Shown: piece by piece, positions 30,701 through 36,675 of the stretch
Layout of the letters: the number at the start of each line of letters is the position of its first letter
How positions within the stretch are numbered: the stretch's first letter is position 1
DNA from: Citrobacter freundii
GTDB taxonomy: Bacteria > Bacteroidota > Bacteroidia > Chitinophagales > Chitinophagaceae
DNA length: 39,549 bases
NCBI GenBank assembly: GCA_003243445.1
Contig: QFQQ01000060.1
Coordinates: forward strand, 1 to 39,549
Reading direction: 5' to 3'
The notes under the pieces: generated by a model
What the model saw: the letters and a program-made list of their open reading frames with translations, nothing else
Database searches by the model: none
What the model was told of the DNA's origin: nothing
Program-made: the position numbers and the translations under genes

Positions 30701-32105
30701 TTAACGCAAAGAGTGGTAAGTAAACGATAAGAATAATGATTTCACCAAAGGCTGCACTGTTCCTGATTTTGGATGATGCTGTATAAACTTCATCATCCAT
30801 TTCTGCCTGTGTAAGCCGGGTCTTACCGGGAAATAAATTGCTTTCAGTAAGTCTAAAGATTATTGCTTCTACAATGATTACTGCACCATCTACAATTAAT
30901 CCAAAGTCAATTGCACCCAAGCTCATTAGGTTTCCTGACACGCCAAAGGTTTTCATCAATGCAAAGGCAAAAAGCATAGCCAATGGAATAACTGATGCTA
31001 CCAATAATCCAGCTCTCCAATTACCCAGTAATAACACCAGCACAAAAACGACTATCAAGCCGCCTTCGACGAGGTTCTTTCTAACAGTGCCAATGGTTCT
31101 GCCTACTAATTCTGTTCGGTCAATAAACGGTTCTATAACTACGCCTTCAGGTAAAGACTTTTGAATTTGCTTCATCCTTTCTTTTACGTTCGCAATTACC
31201 TTGTTGAAGTCTTCACCTTTCAACATGAGTGTAATACCTGCCACGACTTCGCCTTCGCCGTTACGAGTAACAGCTCCGTACCTGGTAGCACTTCCAAACT
31301 GTACAGTTGCAACGTCTCTTACCAATATTGGAATTCCGTTCACTGATTTAATAACAATCTTCTCTATATCAGACAAAGATTTTACCTGACCGATGCCCCT
31401 GATGAAATAGGAATTGTTGCGCTGCTCTATGTATGAGCCACCTGTATTGCCATTGTTATTTTCCAGTGCTTCATACAGTTCAGGTATGGTTATGTTGAGT
31501 GAATTGAGCCTGTCGTTATCTACCGCTACTTCATACTGCTTTACATATCCACCCCAGCCACTTACTTCCGCCACACCTTCTGTGCCTGCTAACTGGGTTC
31601 TTACGATCCAGTCCTGTATAGTTCTTAGATCAGTGGGAGAATATTTGTCTTTGTATTGAGGCTTTGTGTGTATGGTGTACTGGTAAATTTCACCCAAACC
31701 TGTAGAGATTGGAGCAAGTGAGAGCTTGCCAAAGCCTTCTGGAATGACTTCCTGAGCTTCCTTTAGCCGTTCATTTACCTGCTGCCGTGCCCAATAAACG
31801 TCTGTATTGTCATGAAATACCAGTGTAACTACTGAAATGCCTGAACGGGAAATAGAACGCTTTTCAATCATTTCGGGTATGTTGGACATTGCCAATTCAA
31901 CCGGTGCTGTAATGAACTGTTCTACTTCCTGTGCCCCTAAGTTGGGAGCCTGTGTGATAATCTGTACCTGGTTATTGGTAATATCCGGCACGGCATCAAA
32001 TGGGAGTTTTGAAAGCGAATAGCTGCCCCAAATGATTAAGCCTAAGACAAAAAAGCCAATAACCAATTTGTTCCTGATGGAGAAATGAATGATCCTGTCT
32101 AACAT
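27729..32105 (-). CDS. czcA: CzcA-CzcC fusion: RND heavy-metal permease joined to a TolC-type outer-membrane protein
   Basis: 1,458 residues. Residues 1 to about 1,040 are a full HME-RND permease: MLDRIIHFSIRNKLVIGFFV, VPDITNNQVQIITQAPNLGA, and the helix-4 motif DFGLIVDGAVIIVEAI that marks CzcA-type Zn/Co/Cd pumps. The last roughly 390 residues are a TolC/CzcC domain (NPTLENLIQQARANNPQLRR to NEAVINLKYLNGQQ). Between them lies a hydrophobic run ending LHAQS that looks like a signal peptide (about 28900-28975), so the outer-membrane part may be cut free after export. The frame is open upstream to 32309, but homology begins only at the ATG at 32105. Such fusions are known in Bacteroidota. Confidence 0.9.
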   Translation of the reverse strand: MLDRIIHFSIRNKLVIGFFVLGLIIWGSYSLSKLPFDAVPDITNNQVQIITQAPNLGAQEVEQFITAPVELAMSNIPEMIEKRSISRSGISVVTLVFHDNTDVYWARQQVNERLKEAQEVIPEGFGKLSLAPISTGLGEIYQYTIHTKPQYKDKYSPTDLRTIQDWIVRTQLAGTEGVAEVSGWGGYVKQYEVAVDNDRLNSLNITIPELYEALENNNGNTGGSYIEQRNNSYFIRGIGQVKSLSDIEKIVIKSVNGIPILVRDVATVQFGSATRYGAVTRNGEGEVVAGITLMLKGEDFNKVIANVKERMKQIQKSLPEGVVIEPFIDRTELVGRTIGTVRKNLVEGGLIVVFVLVLLLGNWRAGLLVASVIPLAMLFAFALMKTFGVSGNLMSLGAIDFGLIVDGAVIIVEAIIFRLTESNLFPGKTRLTQAEMDDEVYTASSKIRNSAAFGEIIILIVYLPLFALIGVEGKMFKPMAQTVAFAILGAFILSLTYVPMMSALFLSKSTVHKKSISDKIMNALHRIYEPALRTVLKWKVTTVLIAFALFILSLVVFNRMGGQFIPTLEEGDLTVEVSMMQGTSLTQTVAMFSKAERILKKQFPEVKQVVTRIGSAEIPTDPMPVERADMMVAMKPKEDWTSAETREEMMEKMEEALSILPGLRVEITQPMQMRFNELLSGIRQDVAIKIFGDDLDILAQQANRISKIIAPVKGVSEPFVERVTGLPQITVEYNRDKMAQYGLSINDVNTILQTAFAGSTAGVVFEGEKRFDMVVRLQRNLREDVTNIENLYIPLPSGNKVPLNQVANIQFKEAPAQVSRENGKRRTFVGFNVRGRDVESTVEEIQEKLDKELKLPAGYYITYGGEFQNLKEAKSRLSIAVPVALLLILVLLYVTFKSIPQTLLIFTAVPLSAIGGVFALLIRGMPFSISAGVGFIALFGVAVLNGIVLIGYFNQLKKEGMEDINQRVMEGTKVRLRPVVMTAAVASLGFLPMALSTGAGGEVQKPLATVVIGGLLTATLLTLFVLPSLYVLISKKFRTKKVILQSNKLPLVILVASLGLFGKLHAQSRNPTLENLIQQARANNPQLRRSGLEIQQNRTMQNTAVDLPKTNFTVTQDPTSGGNIDNSIGVSQSFSLPGVYKTQRNVYQQQTKLAEANKQVTEAEIVRNIKLAYYNYLYTVERLRLLNYLDSVYTDFSSKANIRYKVGETSNLERLTAQNQSFEIRLQKKESLADLRVYETLIRQQTNVTGDIAIDTTDKTFYPSETISFDTAANQNPILTYHMQNINVAQSRVALERTKRLPEFSIGYNHQLVVKGFDPAKINRNYFPGTRIAGVELGMSLPLFTKPYKARVEAEKLNVAIAQQDLNRAQWQLTSEYQSTYQQYLKHRERVDYYQTEGISLANEQIRIARFAFSKGEISYVEMVQNLTQAMQIKLQYLEALQQLNEAVINLKYLNGQQ

Positions 32106-32359
32106 TGTAAAATTTGTATGGATATTAATCTGTAATACTTCAGAATTGCTCCTATTACGCCTAATAAGACTATTGCGCTGAACAATATGCAAAAAACAGT
32201 GAAAAACATTTTTTTTGCTTTTCGACCATTTTCGACTTGCCATTTTTCGGCTGTACTTTTTTCTATTCGCTCTTAGTCGGGTCTTTGGCATAAGACAGAC
32301 AACAATCAATTAACAGATAGAACTACAGACGGTAATTCTATAATCTATTTGATGTTATC

Positions 32360-32665
32360 TTAACACTGAGGAGGCTGTAGAACAGCACGGGTGTATGACG
32401 ATGGGAGAAACAAACGTTGATATTCGTAATGCTTCAATACGGGTGCAGGTATTGTTGAGACTGGAGCTATTTTAGCAATAATCACAAAGCCTACACAAGA
32501 TGAACAGGAAAAGAAAGGAGAGCAAGTGCCTTCCTGTTTAATGGGATGGTTTCGAGAAGTGGATGAAGTGGTTTGGTCCGCGCCACAATTGTCCGTTGTG
32601 CAGCAGGGTACGAAGACCGCTACCGCAACAATGATGAGCAATATGAAGGCGAACCATTTCTGCAT
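32360..32665 (-). CDS. Small Cys-rich exported protein at the head of the czc operon
   Basis: 101 residues. The first 19 residues (MQKWFAFILLIIVAVAVFV) are a signal peptide or anchor, followed by PCCTTDNCGADQ. A second hydrophobic, Cys-bearing segment reads CSPFFSCSSCVGFVIIAKIA, and the protein ends QPPQC. I do not recognise the family with certainty. Similar short Cys proteins sit ahead of Bacteroidota czc genes. The gene has an excellent promoter (32672-32679) preceded by a Fur-like palindrome. The following 254 bases to czcA (32106-32359) hold no clear gene or terminator, so czcA is likely on the same transcript. Confidence 0.65.
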   Translation of the reverse strand: MQKWFAFILLIIVAVAVFVPCCTTDNCGADQTTSSTSRNHPIKQEGTCSPFFSCSSCVGFVIIAKIAPVSTIPAPVLKHYEYQRLFLPSSYTRAVLQPPQC

Positions 32666-32671
32666 TGTTTA

Positions 32672-32679
32672 CAAAGATA
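32672..32679 (-). promoter_or_regulatory. Bacteroidota -7 promoter element for the czc operon
   Basis: Read on the minus strand: TATCTTTG, an exact TAnnTTTG match, 7 bases before the ATG of the small Cys-rich gene, so the 5' leader would be very short or the transcript leaderless. A TTGC at the right distance upstream (32695-32698) may be the -33 part and lies inside the 7-1-7 palindrome. Confidence 0.6.
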
Positions 32680-32692
32680 ACAAAAGAAGACA

Positions 32693-32707
32693 TGCAATAG
32701 TATTGCA
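32693..32707. promoter_or_regulatory. 7-1-7 palindrome, candidate Fur/Zur-type operator
   Basis: TGCAATA-G-TATTGCA is a perfect 15-base inverted repeat with 7-base arms and one central base, the geometry of Fur-family boxes. It overlaps the presumed -33 region of the czc promoter and lies 8 bases after the stop of the Fur-family gene. The regulator would block RNA polymerase here. Confidence 0.6.
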
Positions 32708-32714
32708 ATGTTAA

Positions 32715-33128
32715 TTATGGCGAACATTTCTGACATAAACCCTTGATAACCATGTTTATTTCCTGAGTTATGAACTTCTCAGGCAAGGTAACAAAAGGAA
32801 TAGTATTGTCAGCTAAACAATACGTTCTTTTGCACGTGGTACAATGGAAGTGAACATGCAAATCTTTAAGGTGGCATTCGCAACCATCAATACACAGAGC
32901 ATACTTAAGGGCCCCGGTTCCGTCATCAACACGATGAATTAGATTATGCGTTTCAAAGGTTTTGAGTGTCCTATAAAGTGTTATCCTATCAGCCTTTGCA
33001 AACGAACTCTCCAACTCACTAAGACTAATGGCTGCATCCTGCTTTGATAAAACATCCATGACCAAAAGGCGCATGGCAGTCGGTTTTACTCCTTTAGCTG
33101 CTAATTTAAATTCCATTTCCTTTTCCAT
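32715..33128 (-). CDS. Fur-family metal-responsive regulator (Zur/Fur-like)
   Basis: 137 residues with an N-terminal winged helix (residues 9-85: KGVKPTAMRLLVMDVLSKQD, then ADRITLYRTLKTFETHNLIH, the Fur recognition helix) and a C-terminal dimerisation/metal part. Metal ligands visible are the HLKDLHVHFHC regulatory cluster and two CxxC pairs (CTTC around residues 98-101 and CQKC near the end), which form the structural Zn site of Fur proteins. Fur, Zur and other subtypes cannot be separated confidently by eye. Its place just upstream of a Zn/Co/Cd efflux operon with a 7-1-7 palindrome favours Zn sensing. Fur-family control of an efflux operon would be unusual. Confidence 0.88.
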   Translation of the reverse strand: MEKEMEFKLAAKGVKPTAMRLLVMDVLSKQDAAISLSELESSFAKADRITLYRTLKTFETHNLIHRVDDGTGALKYALCIDGCECHLKDLHVHFHCTTCKRTYCLADNTIPFVTLPEKFITQEINMVIKGLCQKCSP

Positions 33129-33173
33129 ACCAACCTTTTAATGTTTATTGTAGAGGCAGAGTGTACCATATCA

Positions 33174-33181
33174 CAAAGTTA
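33174..33181 (-). promoter_or_regulatory. -7 promoter element for the Fur-family gene
   Basis: Read on the minus strand it is TAACTTTG, 46 bases upstream of the ATG at 33128. It is divergent from the leader RNA promoter at 33258-33265, so the region 33129-33257 is a divergent promoter region. No clear -33 element is seen. Confidence 0.45.
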
Positions 33182-33257
33182 ATTATATCCCTTGTCACAG
33201 CCCTGTGTTAGAAGGTCATATTTGCATAAATCCTATGTCATTTCTCATCTGAAATTG

Positions 33258-33265
33258 TACCTTTG
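33258..33265 (+). promoter_or_regulatory. -7 promoter element of leader RNA copy 2
   Basis: TACCTTTG, a TAnnTTTG match on the plus strand, 8 bases before the repeated leader begins, in the same relative place as TATCTTTG before copy 1. Conservation of both promoter position and structure says the leader is transcribed. Confidence 0.55.
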
Positions 33266-33272
33266 TAACAAG

Positions 33273-33412
33273 ATATTCTTGAAGCGTTTTTGCTTTAAGT
33301 CCTGCACTGAAACTTAGGAACTTTCAAAGGTAACGGGACATAAGTGGAAAACGCTCATGCTACGGCGTGGGCGCACTTATTCGTTACCAGGTTTCCTAAG
33401 ACCTCAGTGCGG
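33273..33412 (+). ncRNA. Highly structured leader RNA upstream of the element backbone (copy 2, complete)
   Basis: Five nested helices can be drawn by hand: 33302-33310 with 33404-33412; CTTAGGAA (33313-33320) with TTCCTAAG (33393-33400); GGTAACG (33329-33335) with CGTTACC (33382-33388); ATAAGTG (33340-33346) with CACTTAT (33374-33380); and CGCTCATGC (33352-33360) with GCGTGGGCG (33365-33373), capped by a TACG loop, the very stable cUACGg tetraloop. A further hairpin, TGCCTG/CAGGCA, follows at 33421-33446, then the ATG of the 73-residue ORF at 33481. I do not recognise a named RNA family. It may be a cis-regulator, a stable small RNA, or a folded single-strand DNA site used in transfer or replication. 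Confidence 0.6.
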
Positions 33413-33480
33413 TAAGTTGTTGCCTGCGCTATTTTTTATACAGGCAGCGAGTCGAATGAAACCATTAAAAGTAACATACC

Positions 33481-33702
33481 ATGACTTCAGCCGATCAATT
33501 CCCGGATTTTGATTACACTGCGGGACAATTATCGAAGTTTCTTGCTGCAAGTGACTTTTTCACCATCATGCTAAAAAACGGCGACATCATTCATTTTACT
33601 CCTAAAGATGTACCAGCATTCAAAAAATGGTTAGAGAAAAACAAAATATCCAACATCAGATCTGAGGACGGATGGGTAATAACCAGGAAACATAAAGGCT
33701 GA
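33481..33702 (+). CDS. Small hypothetical protein downstream of the structured leader
   Basis: 73 residues, no signal peptide, no cysteine. The sequence alternates strands and helices: LSKFLAASDFFTIMLKNGDI, IHFTPKDVPAFKKWLEKN, then EDGWVITRKHK. The IMLKNGDIIHFTP part looks like a small beta-barrel or RNA-binding-like strand pair, but I cannot assign a family. It is the first gene after the leader promoter and probably its target. A weak stem (GGCTGA/TCAGCC, 33697-33718) overlaps its stop and might end the transcript, facing the converging XRE gene. Confidence 0.6.
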   Translation: MTSADQFPDFDYTAGQLSKFLAASDFFTIMLKNGDIIHFTPKDVPAFKKWLEKNKISNIRSEDGWVITRKHKG

Positions 33703-33751
33703 ATGCTCTTTTTCAGCCAACAAGATTGCTCTTTCTTTAACTTTAATTCGA

Positions 33752-33991
33752 TTAACCTTTTTTCGATTTGCTAATTGGATCTGGCAACTTAATATTTCCA
33801 TAGAACGCCTCCAATAATTCGCAGGGGCTTACGCCTATTGCCAATGCAATAAGGTAAAGTTCCTCCGCCCTCAAATGGCTACGCTCATTTAGGGTCAGCT
33901 CATTCATCCGAGCTTTCGTTAAGCCAGTTTTCCTGGCTACCTCAGCTTTGTTTACGGACTTCTGCGCTAAATATAATCCGAGTTTTGTCAT
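33752..33991 (-). CDS. XRE-family helix-turn-helix regulator
   Basis: 79 residues of Cro/CI type. The HTH lies at residues 12-55: SVNKAEVARKTGLTKARMNE followed by LTLNERSHLRAEELYLIALA and IGVSPCELLEAFYG. There is no sensor domain. It is divergent from the gene at 34185 across a 193-base gap that holds two similar 25-base repeats (34004-34028 and 34100-34124), so autoregulation and control of the rightward genes is likely. Such small XRE proteins often act as the immunity or switch repressor of mobile elements. Confidence 0.8.
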   Translation of the reverse strand: MTKLGLYLAQKSVNKAEVARKTGLTKARMNELTLNERSHLRAEELYLIALAIGVSPCELLEAFYGNIKLPDPISKSKKG

Positions 33992-34003
33992 TGATTATTA
34001 GCC

Positions 34004-34124
34004 TTTTCTATACTTACGTGAGCTTTAAATATATAAAAGGACGGGAAAAACATACATACATTTGGAAATATGGAATGTTTTTCCTTACTTTAGTTAGGAT
34101 TTTCTATACTTATGTTAGTTTTAA
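34004..34124. promoter_or_regulatory. Paired 25-base repeats, candidate XRE operators
   Basis: The blocks 34004-34028 and 34100-34124 agree at 22 of 25 bases. Both start TTTTCTATACTTA, go on to YGTKAG and end in TTTAA. A weaker TACTTTAGTTAGGA (about 34086-34099) directly precedes the second. The core CTTAYGTKAG is near-palindromic. They flank the plus-strand promoter and are placed to serve both the XRE gene and the rightward operon. Confidence 0.5.
34057..34064 (+). promoter_or_regulatory. -7 promoter element for the 34185 gene
   Basis: TACATTTG on the plus strand matches TAnnTTTG and lies between the two 25-base repeats. The transcript would start near 34071 and pass through the second repeat, so repressor bound there would block it. 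Confidence 0.45.
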
Positions 34125-34184
34125 CTGACTTAGTCAAATTGAATTAACAGATAATTCCACTACGTGTTCTTCAAATTAATCATT

Positions 34185-34631
34185 ATGAGAAAAACTTCGT
34201 CTAAAAAAGCTGCATCTAAAAAGCCAAAACCAGAACTAAAATGGCAAACAGGTAAGTATGACCGTCATGCTCAATTTAGTTATTTCTTGCCTTATCAGTT
34301 TCTTCTATTATGTAAACTAATGGATGTAACACCGGAGAATGTAGTACGTGACTTTACAGACAATTTATCATGTGGTAGTTGGAAAAGAGAAGGAAGAGAT
34401 AAAATAAAAGAACATCTCATCAATTATTTCATAGAGCATGGCTACGGACGACATCATTACAGCGAAGATGATATACGCGAAATTTTTAAAGAAATGGATG
34501 CTTTAGGATTGTTGTTTCCGAAGGAGGGAAAAAGCAGTTTAGTTGACAAGTACGCAAGTTGGCGTGACAAACATTACAAATACTGGTTCAAAAAATGGTT
34601 CTGGAAGCCAAGGAGAAAACTTCAAAAATGA
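34185..34631 (+). CDS. Hypothetical basic protein of the element backbone
   Basis: 148 residues from the ATG at 34185; an upstream ATG at 34164 adds seven hydrophobic residues that do not look native. It has a Lys-rich start (MRKTSSKKAASKKPKPELKW) and tail (WFKKWFWKPRRKLQK) around a helical core, FSYFLPYQFLLLCKLMDVTP, ENVVRDFTDNLSCGSWKREG and DDIREIFKEMDALGLLFP. The basic ends suggest nucleic-acid binding. I do not recognise a family. It is the first gene rightward of the XRE switch and 83 bases before the HEPN-like gene. Confidence 0.6.
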   Translation: MRKTSSKKAASKKPKPELKWQTGKYDRHAQFSYFLPYQFLLLCKLMDVTPENVVRDFTDNLSCGSWKREGRDKIKEHLINYFIEHGYGRHHYSEDDIREIFKEMDALGLLFPKEGKSSLVDKYASWRDKHYKYWFKKWFWKPRRKLQK

Positions 34632-34714
34632 CATCCCAATTCTTACAGCACACGCCAAGTTGATGTAATCGAATAAAAACAATTTACACTTACATTAAAA
34701 ATACCCAATAACCG

Positions 34715-35578
34715 ATGAAGCCTTTTACAATCTATCATCTCTTTCACAACTTGTTCTTGTCCATCCAGCAGCCTTTGGTAAATGTCATCGTTAAGGAAGC
34801 AAACCCTGATCTTATATACTTATTAGGTGCTTCCATCAGCAGACGTAGAACCGAAAGCATTTTTCAACAATCTGCTCCTACATCCCATCATATCTCCAGT
34901 TGTTTCCTACTCATCCTTATGCAAGATCTCGGAAACAAAGAAACGCACGATTGGCAAGATAAGTTAGAAACTAACTGCAAAGCGTTTTTGCCTGTTACCA
35001 TTATTGTCCTGCAACAATCATCTTTTAAAGAATGGTTAACTAATGGCCATCCTTTTGCCGCTAATGTTCAGGAGATAGCGCCAATTATTTACAAATCCGA
35101 ACAGTTCTGTCTGCCAGATCACATTCCCACACACAACGAAGAGCAACCTAAATCACTTGAAAAATTTCATCTTGAAGGGTTGAGAAAATCAAAGGAGTTC
35201 CTCGCCGGATCAGAGTTATTCAGGATTAGAAAACAACATGCCATGGCAGCATTTATGTTGCATCAATGTGTTGAACAATCACTACGGACAATTATTCAAA
35301 TTGGAACTGGCTACCACTCCAATACCCATAGTATCGATAGATTAATACGCTACGCAGGTTTAATTTCATATCAGTTGCCCGACGTGTTTCCTCAGCATAA
35401 TGAGGCTGATAAGCGTCTGTTTTCTCTTTTGCAAAAGGCTTACATAGATGCCCGATACAAGGACTATCAGATAGCTAATGATGATTTATTGAAATTGACT
35501 GAAAGAGCTAAGCATATCATTACAATCGTATCAGAGGTGGGAAAGCAAATTCTATCTTCCTTGAGATCAAACCTATAA
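34715..35578 (+). CDS. MNT-like/HEPN-domain protein
   Basis: 287 residues in two parts. Residues 20-145 resemble a degenerate minimal nucleotidyltransferase: LIYLLGASISRRRTESIF stands where active enzymes have the LFGSRARG loop, and the expected DxD is not seen, so it is probably inactive. Residues 150-280 are a HEPN-like helical domain: LRKSKEFLAGSELFRIRKQH, AAFMLHQCVEQSLRTIIQIG, then DARYKDYQIANDDLLKLT. The RNase motif Rx4-6H of active HEPN toxins is not clear. Its stop overlaps the next gene's ATG (TAATG). HEPN/MNT pairs act as toxin-antitoxin or RNA-targeting modules; activity here is uncertain. Confidence 0.7.
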   Translation: MKPFTIYHLFHNLFLSIQQPLVNVIVKEANPDLIYLLGASISRRRTESIFQQSAPTSHHISSCFLLILMQDLGNKETHDWQDKLETNCKAFLPVTIIVLQQSSFKEWLTNGHPFAANVQEIAPIIYKSEQFCLPDHIPTHNEEQPKSLEKFHLEGLRKSKEFLAGSELFRIRKQHAMAAFMLHQCVEQSLRTIIQIGTGYHSNTHSIDRLIRYAGLISYQLPDVFPQHNEADKRLFSLLQKAYIDARYKDYQIANDDLLKLTERAKHIITIVSEVGKQILSSLRSNL

Positions 35579-36156
35579 TGATGGAAAAAAAAGCTACAGA
35601 ACAACAACGGTTTTACAAGCCATATCATTTCCGAACGGAAATCGTACGTAATAAAGAGGGCCCTTTATCCCTGATATTTACAAATTTTCACTTAGACGAT
35701 TTCAATAGAGAGCTGAAATTATGGTTGCATGTAGCCCTTGTGAACGAGCAAAGTGCATATGAAGAAGGAGGCGCAAGGGAAGACTTAATTGATTTCATAG
35801 ATCAACTTCACAGACTTATCGAGGCTCTGTATCTCATACATAAGAAAGGGATGAAAGTGGATAAACCGTCGCCTAATAAAATAGCAAATATCATCGGAAA
35901 AAAGAACGTGCCTATTTCCCTTAGCGAGACGGAAAGTGATAACCCTTTAATTGTTATTTTGTCGTTTGGTAAGACCTTCAACGCAGATTATGTAAAAGCT
36001 GAATTACTGGATATGTTAGAAGCTCTGATAACCTACGACGGCCATAGGAAAATCTATTTAGGTGGTCTGGTATCATTTTATCAGCATCTGCATTTCCTGA
36101 TCAAAATAGCATATGACATTTACAATAAAAATAAAAAGAGGCTGGATAGTAAATAA
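35578..36156 (+). CDS. Hypothetical protein translationally coupled to the HEPN-like gene
   Basis: 192 residues, no recognisable family. Mostly helical with some strands: FHLDDFNRELKLWLHVALVN, IDFIDQLHRLIEALYLIHKK, a Lys/Pro/Asn linker (KPSPNKIANIIGKKN), FGKTFNADYVKAELLDMLEA and GGLVSFYQHLHFLIKIAYDI. Its ATG shares one base with the upstream stop (ATG at 35578; a second ATG at 35581), so the two proteins are made together and probably form a complex. It has no signal peptide or zinc motif. It is followed by a strong bidirectional hairpin (36136-36166). It may be the antitoxin or partner of the HEPN protein (inference). Confidence 0.62.
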   Translation: MMEKKATEQQRFYKPYHFRTEIVRNKEGPLSLIFTNFHLDDFNRELKLWLHVALVNEQSAYEEGGAREDLIDFIDQLHRLIEALYLIHKKGMKVDKPSPNKIANIIGKKNVPISLSETESDNPLIVILSFGKTFNADYVKAELLDMLEALITYDGHRKIYLGGLVSFYQHLHFLIKIAYDIYNKNKKRLDSK

Positions 36157-36166
36157 CCAGCCTCTT
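36136..36166. terminator. Bidirectional terminator hairpin between converging genes
   Basis: AAGAGGCTGG and CCAGCCTCTT form perfect 10-base arms around an 11-base loop that includes the stop of the 35578 gene. A-rich sequence on the left gives a U-run for leftward transcription; the right side is only moderately T-rich. It lies between the rightward HEPN operon and the leftward gene ending at 36170. Confidence 0.75.
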
Positions 36167-36169
36167 AAA

Positions 36170-36460
36170 TCATTTTGAGGTACTCAAATTTTTCAGTTTC
36201 TCACTAAGCTCCGTAAGACCTGCTTTTGTAAGATAGTCATCAGCAATTACGTGTAATTCCTGCAATGCTTCCTGCGGAATGCTTTCCAGCAAAGCAGACG
36301 ATTTATCATCGTCTTTCGCCATCAGCCCACGTTTGAGGACACTGTGCAATAACAAAACATTTTTGCGGGAAATCCTCATGTCAATCTTCACTGTTTCACT
36401 CATGCCTGGGATACTAAGAATAGTATCATACACTTTGGCTATATCACTTGTTGTTAGCAT
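36170..36460 (-). CDS. Hypothetical small helical protein
   Basis: 96 residues from the ATG at 36460; a GTG at 36466 is also in frame. All-helical look: LTTSDIAKVYDTILSIPGMS, VKIDMRISRKNVLLLHSVLK, IPQEALQELHVIADDYLTKA. No cysteine, signal peptide or known motif. A -7 element (minus-strand TACTTTTG, 36497-36504) lies 37 bases upstream and a 27-base palindrome (36522-36548) just beyond it. It diverges from the primase gene. It may be an accessory or regulatory protein of the element; function unknown. Confidence 0.6.
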   Translation of the reverse strand: MLTTSDIAKVYDTILSIPGMSETVKIDMRISRKNVLLLHSVLKRGLMAKDDDKSSALLESIPQEALQELHVIADDYLTKAGLTELSEKLKNLSTSK

Positions 36461-36462
36461 AA

Positions 36463-36675
36463 TCACACGATTTTAATTTGAACAATACTCACTTCACAAA
36501 AGTAAATAACAGCGCGTTTCGTATCCTCATCAAAATATGATGAGGATAGGTTAATCCCATATCGTGTGTTTAACTTCGCTTTGAGAACTGAATGTGTAGT
36601 TGAAAAAGTGTAGTTATGGATTTCAGTAACAAAAGGCTTTCCGTCAGCGAAGCCAAAGAAATAGACATGGTTCAT
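36463..36675 (-). CDS. Possible small ORF overlapping the primase start (doubtful)
   Basis: 70 codons with normal-looking codon use, and its stop lies two bases before the ATG of the 36170-36460 gene, which would suit an operon. Against it: its first 20 codons lie antisense to the primase N terminus, and the -7 element and palindrome for the downstream gene fall inside it. I list it as possible only. Confidence 0.22.
   Translation of the reverse strand: MNHVYFFGFADGKPFVTEIHNYTFSTTHSVLKAKLNTRYGINLSSSYFDEDTKRAVIYFCEVSIVQIKIV
36497..36504 (-). promoter_or_regulatory. -7 promoter element for the 36170-36460 gene
   Basis: Minus-strand TACTTTTG matches TAnnTTTG, 37 bases before the ATG at 36460. 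The -33 region would coincide with the 10-base-arm palindrome at 36522-36548, a likely repressor site. Confidence 0.4.
36522..36548. promoter_or_regulatory. 27-base palindrome, candidate operator in divergent region
   Basis: TATCCTCATC and GATGAGGATA are perfect 10-base arms with a 7-base AT spacer. It lies between the leftward helical-protein gene and the rightward primase gene, over the presumed -33 region of the former, and so could control both. Confidence 0.5.

Noticed and set aside
32106..32309. 68-codon N-terminal extension of the CzcA-CzcC frame
   Set aside because: The extension is a basic, low-similarity stretch; the known permease start MLDRIIHFSIRNK begins at 32105.
33273..33412. 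Integron attC site or IscB-type guide RNA
   Set aside because: No integrase core sites, no cassette array, and no IscB, TnpB or reverse-transcriptase gene lies nearby.
33697..33718. Terminator after the 73-residue ORF
   Set aside because: The stem GGCTGA/TCAGCC is short, overlaps the stop codon and lacks a U-tract, so I do not list it as a terminator on its own.
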